Of a DNA stretch of 64,000 nucleotides, positions 8,615-15,766 are shown piece after piece. How positions within the stretch are numbered: the first letter of the stretch is position 1; the number at the start of each line of letters is the position of its first letter. The stretch comes from Streptomyces halstedii (GTDB taxonomy: Bacteria; Actinomycetota; Actinomycetes; Streptomycetales; Streptomycetaceae), in contig JOAZ01000006.1 of assembly GCA_000720535.1 (NCBI GenBank), positions 248,001 through 312,000 on the forward strand, read 5' to 3'. The translations under genes were made by a program, and so were the position numbers. The notes beneath the pieces were generated by a model. It was not told where the DNA came from. It saw only the letters and a list, made by a program, of their open reading frames with translations, and searched no databases.

Positions 8615-9232
8615 TCACGGCCCCGCCGGGGCGGGCAGCGGCAGTTCGAAGTGGATGATGCCCTGGCCGCCCCCGGGCAACCGCCGCTCGTCGCAGACCT
8701 CGTGCGCCATCGACCGCCAGAACGGCTCGGCGCCCGGCACGGCCGGATCGGTGTGCAGGTAGAGCGAGGTGTATCCCCCCGCGCTCGCGGCGAACGCCGC
8801 CAGCTCCCGTACCAGCAGCCGGGCCAGCCCGTGCCTGCGGTGCTCCGGGCGTACGTAGATCCGGCACAGCTGGGCGGTCGATCCGGACGGGAAGCGGTCG
8901 GCGATCCACCCGGGGTTGGGCGGCGCCTGGGGGCCGCGGTCCCGGACCGCGCCGGTCGCGACGACCTCGCCCCCGTGCCGTACGACCAGCAGGGTGCAGC
9001 GCTCGGGGAGCAGATAGGCGCCTTCGAGGTCGATGATGTCCGCGTGCCAGCGGGGCACGTAGCCGGACCGCAGGTCATGGTAGACGGTGTCCAGCATCAC
9101 GGCCCGCGCACCGCCGAGGTCCTCGGTGGTGGCGGTCCGCAGGGCGTACCCCGGGCGCCCGGTCGTCGGATCCGCCACGGGGGACGTGCCCCGCGCCTCG
9201 GTCACCGTCGCCCCGGCCGTCGCACCCACCAC
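8615..9232 (-). CDS. GNAT family N-acetyltransferase
   Basis: 205 residues from GTG 9232 with a GAGGG ribosome site. The GNAT fold is indicated by the acetyl-CoA pyrophosphate loop region IYVRPEHRRHGLARLL (Q/R-x-x-G-x-G/A type) around residue 130 and by the strand VVRHGGEVVATGAVRD before it. Substrate is unknown. It stands alone between the metal-type ABC operon and ispF, both on the same strand. The end of the protein lies only 40 bp from the Zur-like box, so it is probably not part of that regulon. Confidence 0.85.
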   Translation of the reverse strand: MVGATAGATVTEARGTSPVADPTTGRPGYALRTATTEDLGGARAVMLDTVYHDLRSGYVPRWHADIIDLEGAYLLPERCTLLVVRHGGEVVATGAVRDRGPQAPPNPGWIADRFPSGSTAQLCRIYVRPEHRRHGLARLLVRELAAFAASAGGYTSLYLHTDPAVPGAEPFWRSMAHEVCDERRLPGGGQGIIHFELPLPAPAGP

Positions 9233-9384
9233 TGACCCTCACCCTCGCTTCCCGGCCGCCGCGGGGCGCGTCACCTGCGCCACCTGCGGACATCTGCCCT
9301 GTCAGCGTACGTGCAACTGATGCGCAAGAAGGCGACGGGTGGGGCGGACCACGGCGGCGGGGCGGGCCGGAACGCGCTCCCGGG

Positions 9385-9894
9385 TCAGCCGGTGCGGTAC
9401 ACCAGCGCGGTGGCGATCCCCGCGACGCCCTCTGCCCGGCCGGTGAACCCGAGGCCGTCGGAGGTGGCGGCGGAGAGCGAGACGGGGGCGCCGACGGCCT
9501 CCGACAGCACCTTCTGGGCCTCCTCGCGCCGCTTGCCGATCTTCGGGCGGGCCCCGACGACCTGGACGGCGACGTTGCCGATGCCGAAGCCCTCGGCGCG
9601 GACGATCCGGGCCGCCTCGGTGAGCAACCTCACCCCGGAGGCCCCGGACCACTCCGGGCGGCCGGTACCGAAGTGCTGCCCCAGGTCACCGAGACCGGCG
9701 GCCGAGAACAGGGCGTTGCACGCGGCGTGCGCGACCACGTCGGCGTCCGAGTGGCCGGCCAGGCCGGGCCCCTCACCCTCCCAGAGCAGCCCGGCGCACC
9801 ACAGCTCCCGGCCCTCCTCGAAGGCGTGGATGTCGGTGCCGATACCGACCTGGGGGATCACGGGGGCCGGTCGGCGTACCGCTTCAGAATCCAT
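9385..9894 (-). CDS. ispF: 2-C-methyl-D-erythritol 2,4-cyclodiphosphate synthase IspF
   Basis: 169 residues, usual length. It converts CDP-ME 2-phosphate to the cyclic diphosphate and CMP in the MEP isoprenoid pathway. The metal-binding DIH (D21, H23 in GIGTDIHAF), the [11 protein letters not shown] segment (47-57) and the C-terminal [13 protein letters not shown] motif are present. Its start overlaps the end of ispD by 11 bp, a standard coupled ispD-ispF operon. Confidence 0.97.
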   Translation of the reverse strand: MDSEAVRRPAPVIPQVGIGTDIHAFEEGRELWCAGLLWEGEGPGLAGHSDADVVAHAACNALFSAAGLGDLGQHFGTGRPEWSGASGVRLLTEAARIVRAEGFGIGNVAVQVVGARPKIGKRREEAQKVLSEAVGAPVSLSAATSDGLGFTGRAEGVAGIATALVYRTG

Positions 9895-10648
9895 CGTTCG
9901 CCCTCCGGCGTGCGAGTACGGCCTCGGCCAGGACCAGGTCCAGCGGCCGGGTCACCTTGAATGCCTCTTCGTGCCCGGGTACGACGACGACGGGCGAGCC
10001 GAGCCGCTCCACCATGCCGGCGTCGTCCGTGGCCCCCTCGCCCTCGACGGCCACCTCGGCGTGGGCCCGGACGAGCGTGTCCCGGTCGAATCCCTGGGGT
10101 GTCTGCACGGCACGCAGCCGGGCGCGCTCCGGGGTGGACAGGACGGGCTCGGGTTCGCCCGGCCCTGCCTGTCCGACCTCCTTGACCGTGTCCGCGAGGG
10201 GCAGTGCGGGGACGACCGCCGGGGCCCCGCCCCGCACGGCCTCGACGACCGCGTCCACCGTGTCGACGGGGACCAGCGGCCGGGCGGCGTCGTGGACGAG
10301 GACGACGGAGACGTCCTCGGGCAGCGCGTCCAGGCCGAGTCCCACGGACTCCTGGCGGGTCCTGCCGCCCGGCACGACGAGGTAGTCGGTGTGCGCGGGC
10401 AGGACATGGGCGTCGATGAGGTTCTTGACCTCGGGCGCGCCGTCCGGGGGCGCGACCACGACGACCAGGCCGACGGCGCGCGAGGCGGCCATGGCCCGTA
10501 CGGCGTGGATCAGCATGGGGGTGCCGCCGAGCGCGCGCAGCGCCTTGGGCGTTCCGGGGCCGAGCCGTACGCCGCGGCCCGCCGCGGGGATCACCGCGGC
10601 GGTACGGGACGGGCGGGGCCGTTCGGGCGTCGGGGACATCGATGACAT
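9884..10648 (-). CDS. ispD: 2-C-methyl-D-erythritol 4-phosphate cytidylyltransferase IspD
   Basis: About 254 residues. It couples CTP and MEP in the MEP pathway. The nucleotide-binding signature [14 protein letters not shown] with the downstream Lys (PGTPKAL), the [11 protein letters not shown] motif and TPQGF are visible. The ATG at 10648 is chosen because it has GGAG nine bases upstream; a longer frame opens at ATG 10693, but that codon sits against a strong hairpin (10700-10722) that would hide any ribosome site. Operon with ispF, 11-bp overlap. Confidence 0.95.
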   Translation of the reverse strand: MSSMSPTPERPRPSRTAAVIPAAGRGVRLGPGTPKALRALGGTPMLIHAVRAMAASRAVGLVVVVAPPDGAPEVKNLIDAHVLPAHTDYLVVPGGRTRQESVGLGLDALPEDVSVVLVHDAARPLVPVDTVDAVVEAVRGGAPAVVPALPLADTVKEVGQAGPGEPEPVLSTPERARLRAVQTPQGFDRDTLVRAHAEVAVEGEGATDDAGMVERLGSPVVVVPGHEEAFKVTRPLDLVLAEAVLARRRANDGF

Positions 10649-10699
10649 CGGGTCGCACTCCGAGACGTCGGCGGGTTTGCCCGCGGCCGACATGGGTAT

Positions 10700-10722
10700 G
10701 GCCTGGGGGTGCCCCCCAGGCC
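10700..10722. terminator. Strong GC hairpin upstream of ispD
   Basis: GGCCTGGGGG and CCCCCAGGCC form a perfect 10-bp stem with a 3-base loop, between carD and ispD (both on the minus strand). It could be a terminator or processing site of upstream transcription, or a member of the dispersed palindromic repeats common in Streptomyces intergenic regions. Confidence 0.5.
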
Positions 10723-10960
10723 GCAGGCCGGGGGAGAGCCGGGCTCGACGCCTCGGCCTGACCGGGACCCTTCCGTGACCCCCGGTCGGGCGGAGTCACG
10801 CGGGAGACCCGGCCGGGACGGCCGAGACGTGTGGCCGGCCGGCACCGCGGGGCGGATTCACAGGATCCGGACGGACCCACGAGAACCGAACATGCCGCAG
10901 CGCCCGACGACATACCGTGGAACACGGTCGGTCAGCGGGCACCGCGGCAGATTCGTACAG

Positions 10961-10975
10961 CCGGTGTGGCACCGG
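10961..10975 (-). terminator. Hairpin directly after carD
   Basis: CCGGTG-TGG-CACCGG stem-loop immediately downstream of the carD stop codon. Short and GC rich without a U tract, as is usual for Streptomyces terminators. Confidence 0.45.
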
Positions 10976-10976
10976 T

Positions 10977-11459
10977 TCAGGACGCGAGAACCTCGTCGAG
11001 CAGAGCCTCGGCCTTGTCCTCGTTGGTGTTCTCCGCGAGAGCCAGCTCACTCACCAGGATCTGGCGGGCCTTGGCGAGCATGCGCTTCTCACCTGCGGAG
11101 AGTCCGCGCTCGCGCTCGCGGCGCCACAGGTCGCGCACCACTTCGGCGACCTTGATGACATCGCCGGAGGCGAGCTTTTCGAGATTTGCCTTGTAGCGTC
11201 GGGACCAGTTCGTCGGCTCTTCGGCGTACGGCGCGCGCAGCACCTCGAAGACCCGGTCCAGTCCGTCCTGCCCGACCACGTCGCGCACACCCACGAACTC
11301 CGCGTTGTCCGCCGGCACGCGAACCGTCAGGTCACCCTGGGCGACCTTGAGCACCAAGTAGGTCTTGTCCACGCCTTTGATCTGGCGAGTTTCGATAGCC
11401 TCGATCAGCGCGGCCCCGTGATGGGGATAGACCACGGTGTCGCCAACCTTGAACGTCAT
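10977..11459 (-). CDS. carD: CarD family RNA polymerase-binding regulator
   Basis: 160 residues. The N-terminal RNAP-interaction (Tudor-like) domain begins [20 protein letters not shown] and the C-terminal helical DNA-binding domain includes [17 protein letters not shown] and [19 protein letters not shown] with the conserved region that wedges at the upstream edge of the transcription bubble. CarD binds the polymerase beta subunit and stabilises open complexes at rRNA and other housekeeping promoters. Its 3' hairpin and the 5' 630-bp gap suggest its own transcription unit ahead of ispD-ispF. Confidence 0.97.
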   Translation of the reverse strand: MTFKVGDTVVYPHHGAALIEAIETRQIKGVDKTYLVLKVAQGDLTVRVPADNAEFVGVRDVVGQDGLDRVFEVLRAPYAEEPTNWSRRYKANLEKLASGDVIKVAEVVRDLWRRERERGLSAGEKRMLAKARQILVSELALAENTNEDKAEALLDEVLAS

Positions 11460-12095
11460 GTGACAGGTACCCCTTCCGTGGCTATCCAGAGTAACACGAG
11501 AATCGCTTCTCCTGAATGGCGTTTTCGCAGGTCAGGGCATATCTCGGGGCTTGACAACAACAACACGGACGTGCTGCGGAGGGTCGCGCGGAGGCGATAT
11601 TCGCAGGTCGGAGCGGGCGTACGGCTTCGGCGAATCACATGCGTCACACCGACCGGAACCCACTCAGAAGGTGCTGAACGTCCCGTTTTGCCGGATTCTG
11701 GATGGCGAACTTTCCGTACTCCGTTCGGAGATCGATCACTCGTACGGGCCATAGTCGCCGTGTCCATTGAATTTGATCAACGGCCGACCGCCGGGCCGAT
11801 TATGCGCAGGGAATGCGCCACTTCCGGATATCCGATCAGTCACTGATCACGCCACGATCACGCACGTTATGTGAACGCGCCGTGAATCCTCTCGGTTCCG
11901 ACAAGCTGTCGGCCGGGCCGCGGCCGCCCCGTCGCGACAGATGGCACGGAGGGGCGGGTCGGGTGCGGGCGCGGTACGGCGGCTCGGTAGCCTGAGCCCG
12001 CTGACACACACTTAGGGCGGCTTTACGCCGCTCGGCCTTCCTGTCCGCAGAGTCCGACGTCCGCTGTCCGAAACGTTCAAGGAGTTGCCGCCGCC
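11460..12095. other. Divergent intergenic region between carD and lipoprotein gene
   Basis: 636 bp without a credible gene; it is more AT rich than its surroundings (for example around 11460-11560 and 11755-11870), consistent with promoters in both directions. It contains a candidate PHO-type repeat at 11871-11887 and a TAGCCT -10-like element near 11988. Confidence 0.5.
11871..11887 (-). promoter_or_regulatory. Candidate PHO-box repeat
   Basis: On the minus strand ATTCAC and GTTCAC occur exactly 11 bp apart, the spacing of PhoP direct-repeat units in Streptomyces. Only the TTCAC cores fit well; flanking positions deviate, so this is weaker than the phoR-phoU site. Confidence 0.3.
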
Positions 12096-12728
12096 GTGAG
12101 CCGCAGCCTTCGACACGGCGCTCTCGCCGCCACTGCCATCGTGTTCTCGATCGCCTCGCTGTCCGCGTGCGCCGCGGGCAACGACGCGCCGACGCTCAAG
12201 GTCAGGCCCGACAACGCGGCGACCTCGGTCGACCACGTGAAGATCCAGAACGTGAACGTCATCACCCAGCCCGACCGCGACACCGAGGGCCCGGCCGTCG
12301 TCGCCGCCACGCTGTTCAACGACGGCACGAAGCCGGAGACCCTGGAATCGGTGACGCTGCCCGGTTCCGGCACCACGGTGAAGCTGACCCCCGCCGAGGG
12401 CGACGGCCCGCTGGTGATCCCGGCCGGCGGCCGGCTGATCCTGGGCGGCAAGGGCAACGCCTCCGCCGTGATCGAGAGCGGCCGCGAGGCCGCGCAGGAC
12501 GGCAGCGTCCAGACCGTCGCCTTCTCCCTGAGCGAGACGGGCGAGGTCTCCCTGGGCGCGACGGTCGTCCCGGCGAACAGCGTCTTCAAGGACTTCGGGC
12601 CCAGCTCCCTGCCGTCGCCGAAGGCGACGCCCACCTCGTCGGAGAGCGCTTCCGGGACGCCGTCCGGGGACGCGTCGGAACAGGGATCGCAGGACACGGC
12701 GAACGACGAGGACACGGCCTCCGAGTAA
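12096..12728 (+). CDS. Secreted lipoprotein, DUF461/PCu(A)C-like
   Basis: 210 residues from GTG 12096. The signal peptide RSLRHGALAATAIVFSIASLSAC ends in lipobox LSAC (Cys25). The mature domain (about 30-170) has a beta-rich pattern (AAVLFNDG-type strand AATLFNDGTKPETLESV, IPAGGRLILGG) similar to the DUF461/copper-chaperone-like lipoproteins found beside phoP in Streptomyces. The last ~40 residues are a Ser/Glu/Asp-rich low-complexity tail. It faces away from carD and converges with phoP across a strong terminator. Metal binding is not shown by any obvious Met/His cluster. Confidence 0.85.
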   Translation: MSRSLRHGALAATAIVFSIASLSACAAGNDAPTLKVRPDNAATSVDHVKIQNVNVITQPDRDTEGPAVVAATLFNDGTKPETLESVTLPGSGTTVKLTPAEGDGPLVIPAGGRLILGGKGNASAVIESGREAAQDGSVQTVAFSLSETGEVSLGATVVPANSVFKDFGPSSLPSPKATPTSSESASGTPSGDASEQGSQDTANDEDTASE

Positions 12729-12733
12729 CCCGT

Positions 12734-12805
12734 GCGACGCGGGTGACCCGGGTGACGCGAGTGACCTCTGCGACCCGGGTGACGCGAGTGACCTGTGCGA
12801 CGCAC
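12734..12805 (+). repeat. 9-bp tandem repeat after lipoprotein gene
   Basis: Eight consecutive 9-mers of the form g(t/c)gac(c/g)cg(g/a), some degenerate, start six bases after the lipoprotein stop codon and run up to the terminator. Confidence 0.85.
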
Positions 12806-12825
12806 ACCTGACGCGGCCCACGCGT

Positions 12826-12861
12826 GAAGGGGGCGCCCTCCGGACGGAGGGCGCCCCCTTC
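12826..12861. terminator. Bidirectional terminator between lipoprotein gene and phoP
   Basis: GAAGGGGGCGCCCTCC and its exact complement form a 16-bp perfect stem around a GGAC loop. It lies between two convergent genes and can serve both. Confidence 0.9.
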
Positions 12862-12896
12862 GGGCGACCGGCGCGCCACTGCGGCGCGCGGCCGGC

Positions 12897-13577
12897 CTAC
12901 GGCTCGAACTTGTAGCCCAGCCCCCGCACCGTCACCAGGTACCGAGGGGCCCCCGGGTCCGGCTCGATCTTGGCGCGCAGGCGCTTGACGTGCACGTCAA
13001 GGGTCTTGGTGTCGCCGACGTAGTCCGCGCCCCACACCCGGTCGATCAGCTGCATACGCGTGAGGACACGGCCCGCGTTGCGCAGCAGCATCTCCAGCAG
13101 GTCGAACTCCTTCAGCGGCAGGTCCACCTTGGCGCCCGAGACCGTGACGACGTGGCGGTCCACGTCCATCCGGACCGGCCCGGCCTCCAGAGCCGCCGGA
13201 GTGACCTCCTCCGGTTCGCCGCGGCGACGCAGGACGGCGCGGATACGGGCCACCAGCTCCCGCGAGGAGAAGGGCTTGGTCACATAGTCGTCGGCCCCTA
13301 TCTCCAGGCCGACCACCTTGTCGATCTCGCTGTCCTTCGCGGTGACCATGATCACCGGGACGTTCGACCGGACGCGCAGCTGGCGGCAGACCTCCGTACC
13401 GGGCAGGCCGGGCAGCATCAGGTCGAGCAGGACGAGGTCCGCGCCGTTGCGCTCGAACTCGTCGAGGCCGTCGGGACCGGTGGCCGCGACGGCCACCTCG
13501 AAGCCTTCCTTGCGCAGCATGTAGGACAGGGCGTCGCTGAAGGATTCCTCATCCTCGACGACAAGCACTCGGGTCAC
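12897..13577 (-). CDS. phoP: PhoP response regulator of phosphate starvation
   Basis: 226 residues from GTG 13577, with GGAGG seven bases upstream. OmpR/PhoB family: receiver domain 1-120 with phospho-acceptor D52 (VLLDLMLPG), acidic pair E8-D9, T80 (MVTAKD) and K102 (VTKPF); winged-helix DNA-binding domain about 130-226 ending LVTVRGLGYKFEP. PhoP activates phosphate scavenging genes and represses antibiotic production in Streptomyces. The start overlaps the phoR stop by GTGA, so the two are translationally coupled. Confidence 0.97.
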   Translation of the reverse strand: MTRVLVVEDEESFSDALSYMLRKEGFEVAVAATGPDGLDEFERNGADLVLLDLMLPGLPGTEVCRQLRVRSNVPVIMVTAKDSEIDKVVGLEIGADDYVTKPFSSRELVARIRAVLRRRGEPEEVTPAALEAGPVRMDVDRHVVTVSGAKVDLPLKEFDLLEMLLRNAGRVLTRMQLIDRVWGADYVGDTKTLDVHVKRLRAKIEPDPGAPRYLVTVRGLGYKFEP

Positions 13578-14842
13578 GGAAGAGCCTCCGGGGCAGGAAA
13601 CGGTTCGAAGGAGTCGGTCGCGTACGGACCGTCGTCGTCGACGGAACGGCCGCTGACAATGAGGGGCCCCCGACTGCGGCCCCGTACGACGCCCGACTCG
13701 GGCAGTCGCAGGGTGAAGGTGGAGCCCTGTCCCTCGGAGCTCCACACGGTGACCTCCCCGCCGTGCGAGGCGGCCACGTGCTTGACGATGGCGAGACCGA
13801 GGCCGGTACCGCCGGTGGCCCGTGAGCGGGCCGGGTCGACGCGGTAGAACCGCTCGAAGACCCGCTCGCGGTCCTTCTCGGGGATGCCGAAGCCCTGGTC
13901 GGTCACGGCTATCTCGACGAGGTCCCCGCCGGGCGCGGTCATCCGCTGGGCCGCGATGCCGACGCGCGTACGGGCGGGGCTGTAGTTGACGGCGTTCTCG
14001 ACGAGGTTGCCGAGCGCGCCCACGAGCTGGCCCCGGTTGCCCCAGACGCAGAGGTCCGAGGTGCCGCCCGAGGCCATGGTGATCTGCTTGGAGGCCGCCT
14101 GCTGACGGCACCGGTCGATGGCCTCGGCGACCAGCTCGTCCACCCGTACCGGCTCGGCGTCCTCCAGCGGGTCGTCGTTCTGCACCCGGGAGAGGTCGAT
14201 GAGCTCCTGGACGAGGTTGGTCAGCCGGGTCGCCTCGATCTCCATGCGGCCGGCGAACCGCTCCACCGCCTCCGGGTCGTCCGAGGCGTCCATGACGGCC
14301 TCGGACAGGAGCGACAGGGCGCCGACCGGCGTCTTCAGCTCATGGCTGACGTTGGCCACGAAGTCGCGGCGCACCGCCTCGATACGGCGGGCCTCCGTCA
14401 GGTCCTCGACCAGCAGGAGCACCAGCCGGGAGCCCAGTGGGGCGACGCGGGCCGAGACGGCGAGCGCCTCGCCGCGTCCCGTACCGCGCCGGGGCAGGTC
14501 CAGCTCGACCTGACGTATCTCCCCGTCCCGCCGGGTGTCCCTGGCCAGGTGGAGCATCGGCTCGACCGCCAGGCGGCCGCCCCTGACCAGACCCAGCGCG
14601 TACGCGGCGGAGCTGGCCTTGACCACGCTGTCGCTCTCGTCGAGCACCACGGCCGAGGAGCTGAGCACGGAGAGGACGGTGTCCACCCCCGGCGGCAGCG
14701 ACGCGCCTCGGTCGGGCCGCAGGGACGTACGCGTGGGGCGCCTCTGCTCGCGCTCGCTCCAGCGGAACGCCAGCATCGCGATGACACCGGTGCACAACCC
14801 GGCTATCGCGGCAGCTGCGGCGACCGCCGCGTTCACGTCCAT
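13574..14842 (-). CDS. phoR: PhoR sensor histidine kinase
   Basis: 422 residues. One N-terminal transmembrane helix (about 5-27, AAVAAAAAIAGLCTGVIAMLAF), a PAS-like region (about 50-165), HisKA with NVSHELKTPVG (phospho-His) and HATPase with N-box ENAVNYSP, G1 DQGFGIP and G2 GGTGLGLAIVK. Phosphorylates PhoP under phosphate limitation. TAACCT lies six bases before the ATG, giving the leaderless promoter pattern reported for this operon. It is divergent from phoU, with PHO boxes between. Confidence 0.97.
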   Translation of the reverse strand: MDVNAAVAAAAAIAGLCTGVIAMLAFRWSEREQRRPTRTSLRPDRGASLPPGVDTVLSVLSSSAVVLDESDSVVKASSAAYALGLVRGGRLAVEPMLHLARDTRRDGEIRQVELDLPRRGTGRGEALAVSARVAPLGSRLVLLLVEDLTEARRIEAVRRDFVANVSHELKTPVGALSLLSEAVMDASDDPEAVERFAGRMEIEATRLTNLVQELIDLSRVQNDDPLEDAEPVRVDELVAEAIDRCRQQAASKQITMASGGTSDLCVWGNRGQLVGALGNLVENAVNYSPARTRVGIAAQRMTAPGGDLVEIAVTDQGFGIPEKDRERVFERFYRVDPARSRATGGTGLGLAIVKHVAASHGGEVTVWSSEGQGSTFTLRLPESGVVRGRSRGPLIVSGRSVDDDGPYATDSFEPFPAPEALP

Positions 14843-14915
14843 GCCTCCAGGTTATGCGGGTGCGCCGACACTCTCCCAGCCATCCGGGTGCCATCTCGAA
14901 CACTCGTCGCCCAGA

Positions 14916-14948
14916 GTTCACCGAGGGGATGGGGCCGGTTCACTTACG
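14916..14948 (+). promoter_or_regulatory. PhoP-binding PHO boxes in phoR-phoU intergenic region
   Basis: Three consecutive 11-bp units: GTTCACCGAGG, GGATGGGGCCG and GTTCACTTACG. The first fits 10 of 11 and the third 11 of 11 positions of the Streptomyces direct-repeat consensus G(G/T)TCAYYYR(G/C)G; the middle unit is degenerate. The site is positioned to control phoR-phoP and phoU together. Confidence 0.85.
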
Positions 14949-15049
14949 CGGCCGGATCCCGACGCGTTAGGACCGCACCGTGGAACGCGGACGGCCGGTG
15001 CCAAGGTCCCGGCCTCAGCGGCCCGGCCGGCATATGCGGGACGGGCCAA

Positions 15050-15087
15050 GGATCTGGAGAGGGACTTCGGATCTGGAGAGGGACTTC
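15050..15087 (+). repeat. 19-bp exact tandem duplication carrying the phoU ribosome site
   Basis: ggatctggagagggacttc occurs twice head to tail immediately before phoU. Each copy has a GGAGAGG Shine-Dalgarno sequence; only the second is at a working distance (seven bases) from the ATG. Confidence 0.95.
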
Positions 15088-15088
15088 C

Positions 15089-15766
15089 ATGCGCGACGCT
15101 TACCACGAGGAACTCGATTCGATCGGCGAGGACCTGGTCGAGATGGCCCGGCTCGTCGGCTCGGCGATCGGACGGGCCACCACGTCCATGCTGGACGCCG
15201 ATCTCAAGCTCGCCGAGAGCGTGATCGCCGCGGACCAGAAGGTGGACGACCTCCAGCACGACCTGGAGGCGCGTGCCATCGCGCTGCTGGCCCGCCAGCA
15301 GCCGGTCGCCACCGATCTGCGGATCGTGGTCACCTCGCTGCGGATGAGCGCCGACCTGGAGCGCTCCGGCGACCTGGCCCAGCACGTGGCCAAGCTGGCC
15401 CGTCTGCGCTTCCCGCAGACGGCGGTGCCGCACGACCTGCACGCCACCATCCTGGAGATGGGGCAGCTCGCCCAGCGGCTGATGGCCAAGGCCGCCGAGG
15501 TGATCATCACCAAGGACGTCGAACTGGCGCTCCAGCTGGAGCAGGACGACGACGAGATGGACCTGCTGCACCGCACGCTGTTCCAGCACCTGATGGACGA
15601 CCGCTGGAAGCACGGCATCGAGACGGCCGTCGACGTGACCCTGCTCGGCCGCTACTACGAGCGCTTCGCCGACCACGCGGTGTCGGTCGCCAAGCGGGTC
15701 GTCTACCTCGTCACGGGCGAGCACGCCGACGAGATCCAGACACCGGCCGCGGTGGAGGGAGCGTAG
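15089..15766 (+). CDS. phoU: PhoU phosphate signalling regulator
   Basis: 225 residues from ATG 15089 with a GGAGAGG site. Two PhoU helical repeats are visible; the conserved metal-binding signatures are D-x-E-R-S-G-D (SADLERSGDLAQHVAKLA, about residue 90) and Y-E-R-F-A-D-H (GRYYERFADHAVSVAKRV, about residue 195). PhoU links Pst transport status to PhoR and inhibits it when phosphate is ample. It is transcribed away from phoR-phoP, sharing their PHO-box region. Confidence 0.96.
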   Translation: MRDAYHEELDSIGEDLVEMARLVGSAIGRATTSMLDADLKLAESVIAADQKVDDLQHDLEARAIALLARQQPVATDLRIVVTSLRMSADLERSGDLAQHVAKLARLRFPQTAVPHDLHATILEMGQLAQRLMAKAAEVIITKDVELALQLEQDDDEMDLLHRTLFQHLMDDRWKHGIETAVDVTLLGRYYERFADHAVSVAKRVVYLVTGEHADEIQTPAAVEGA

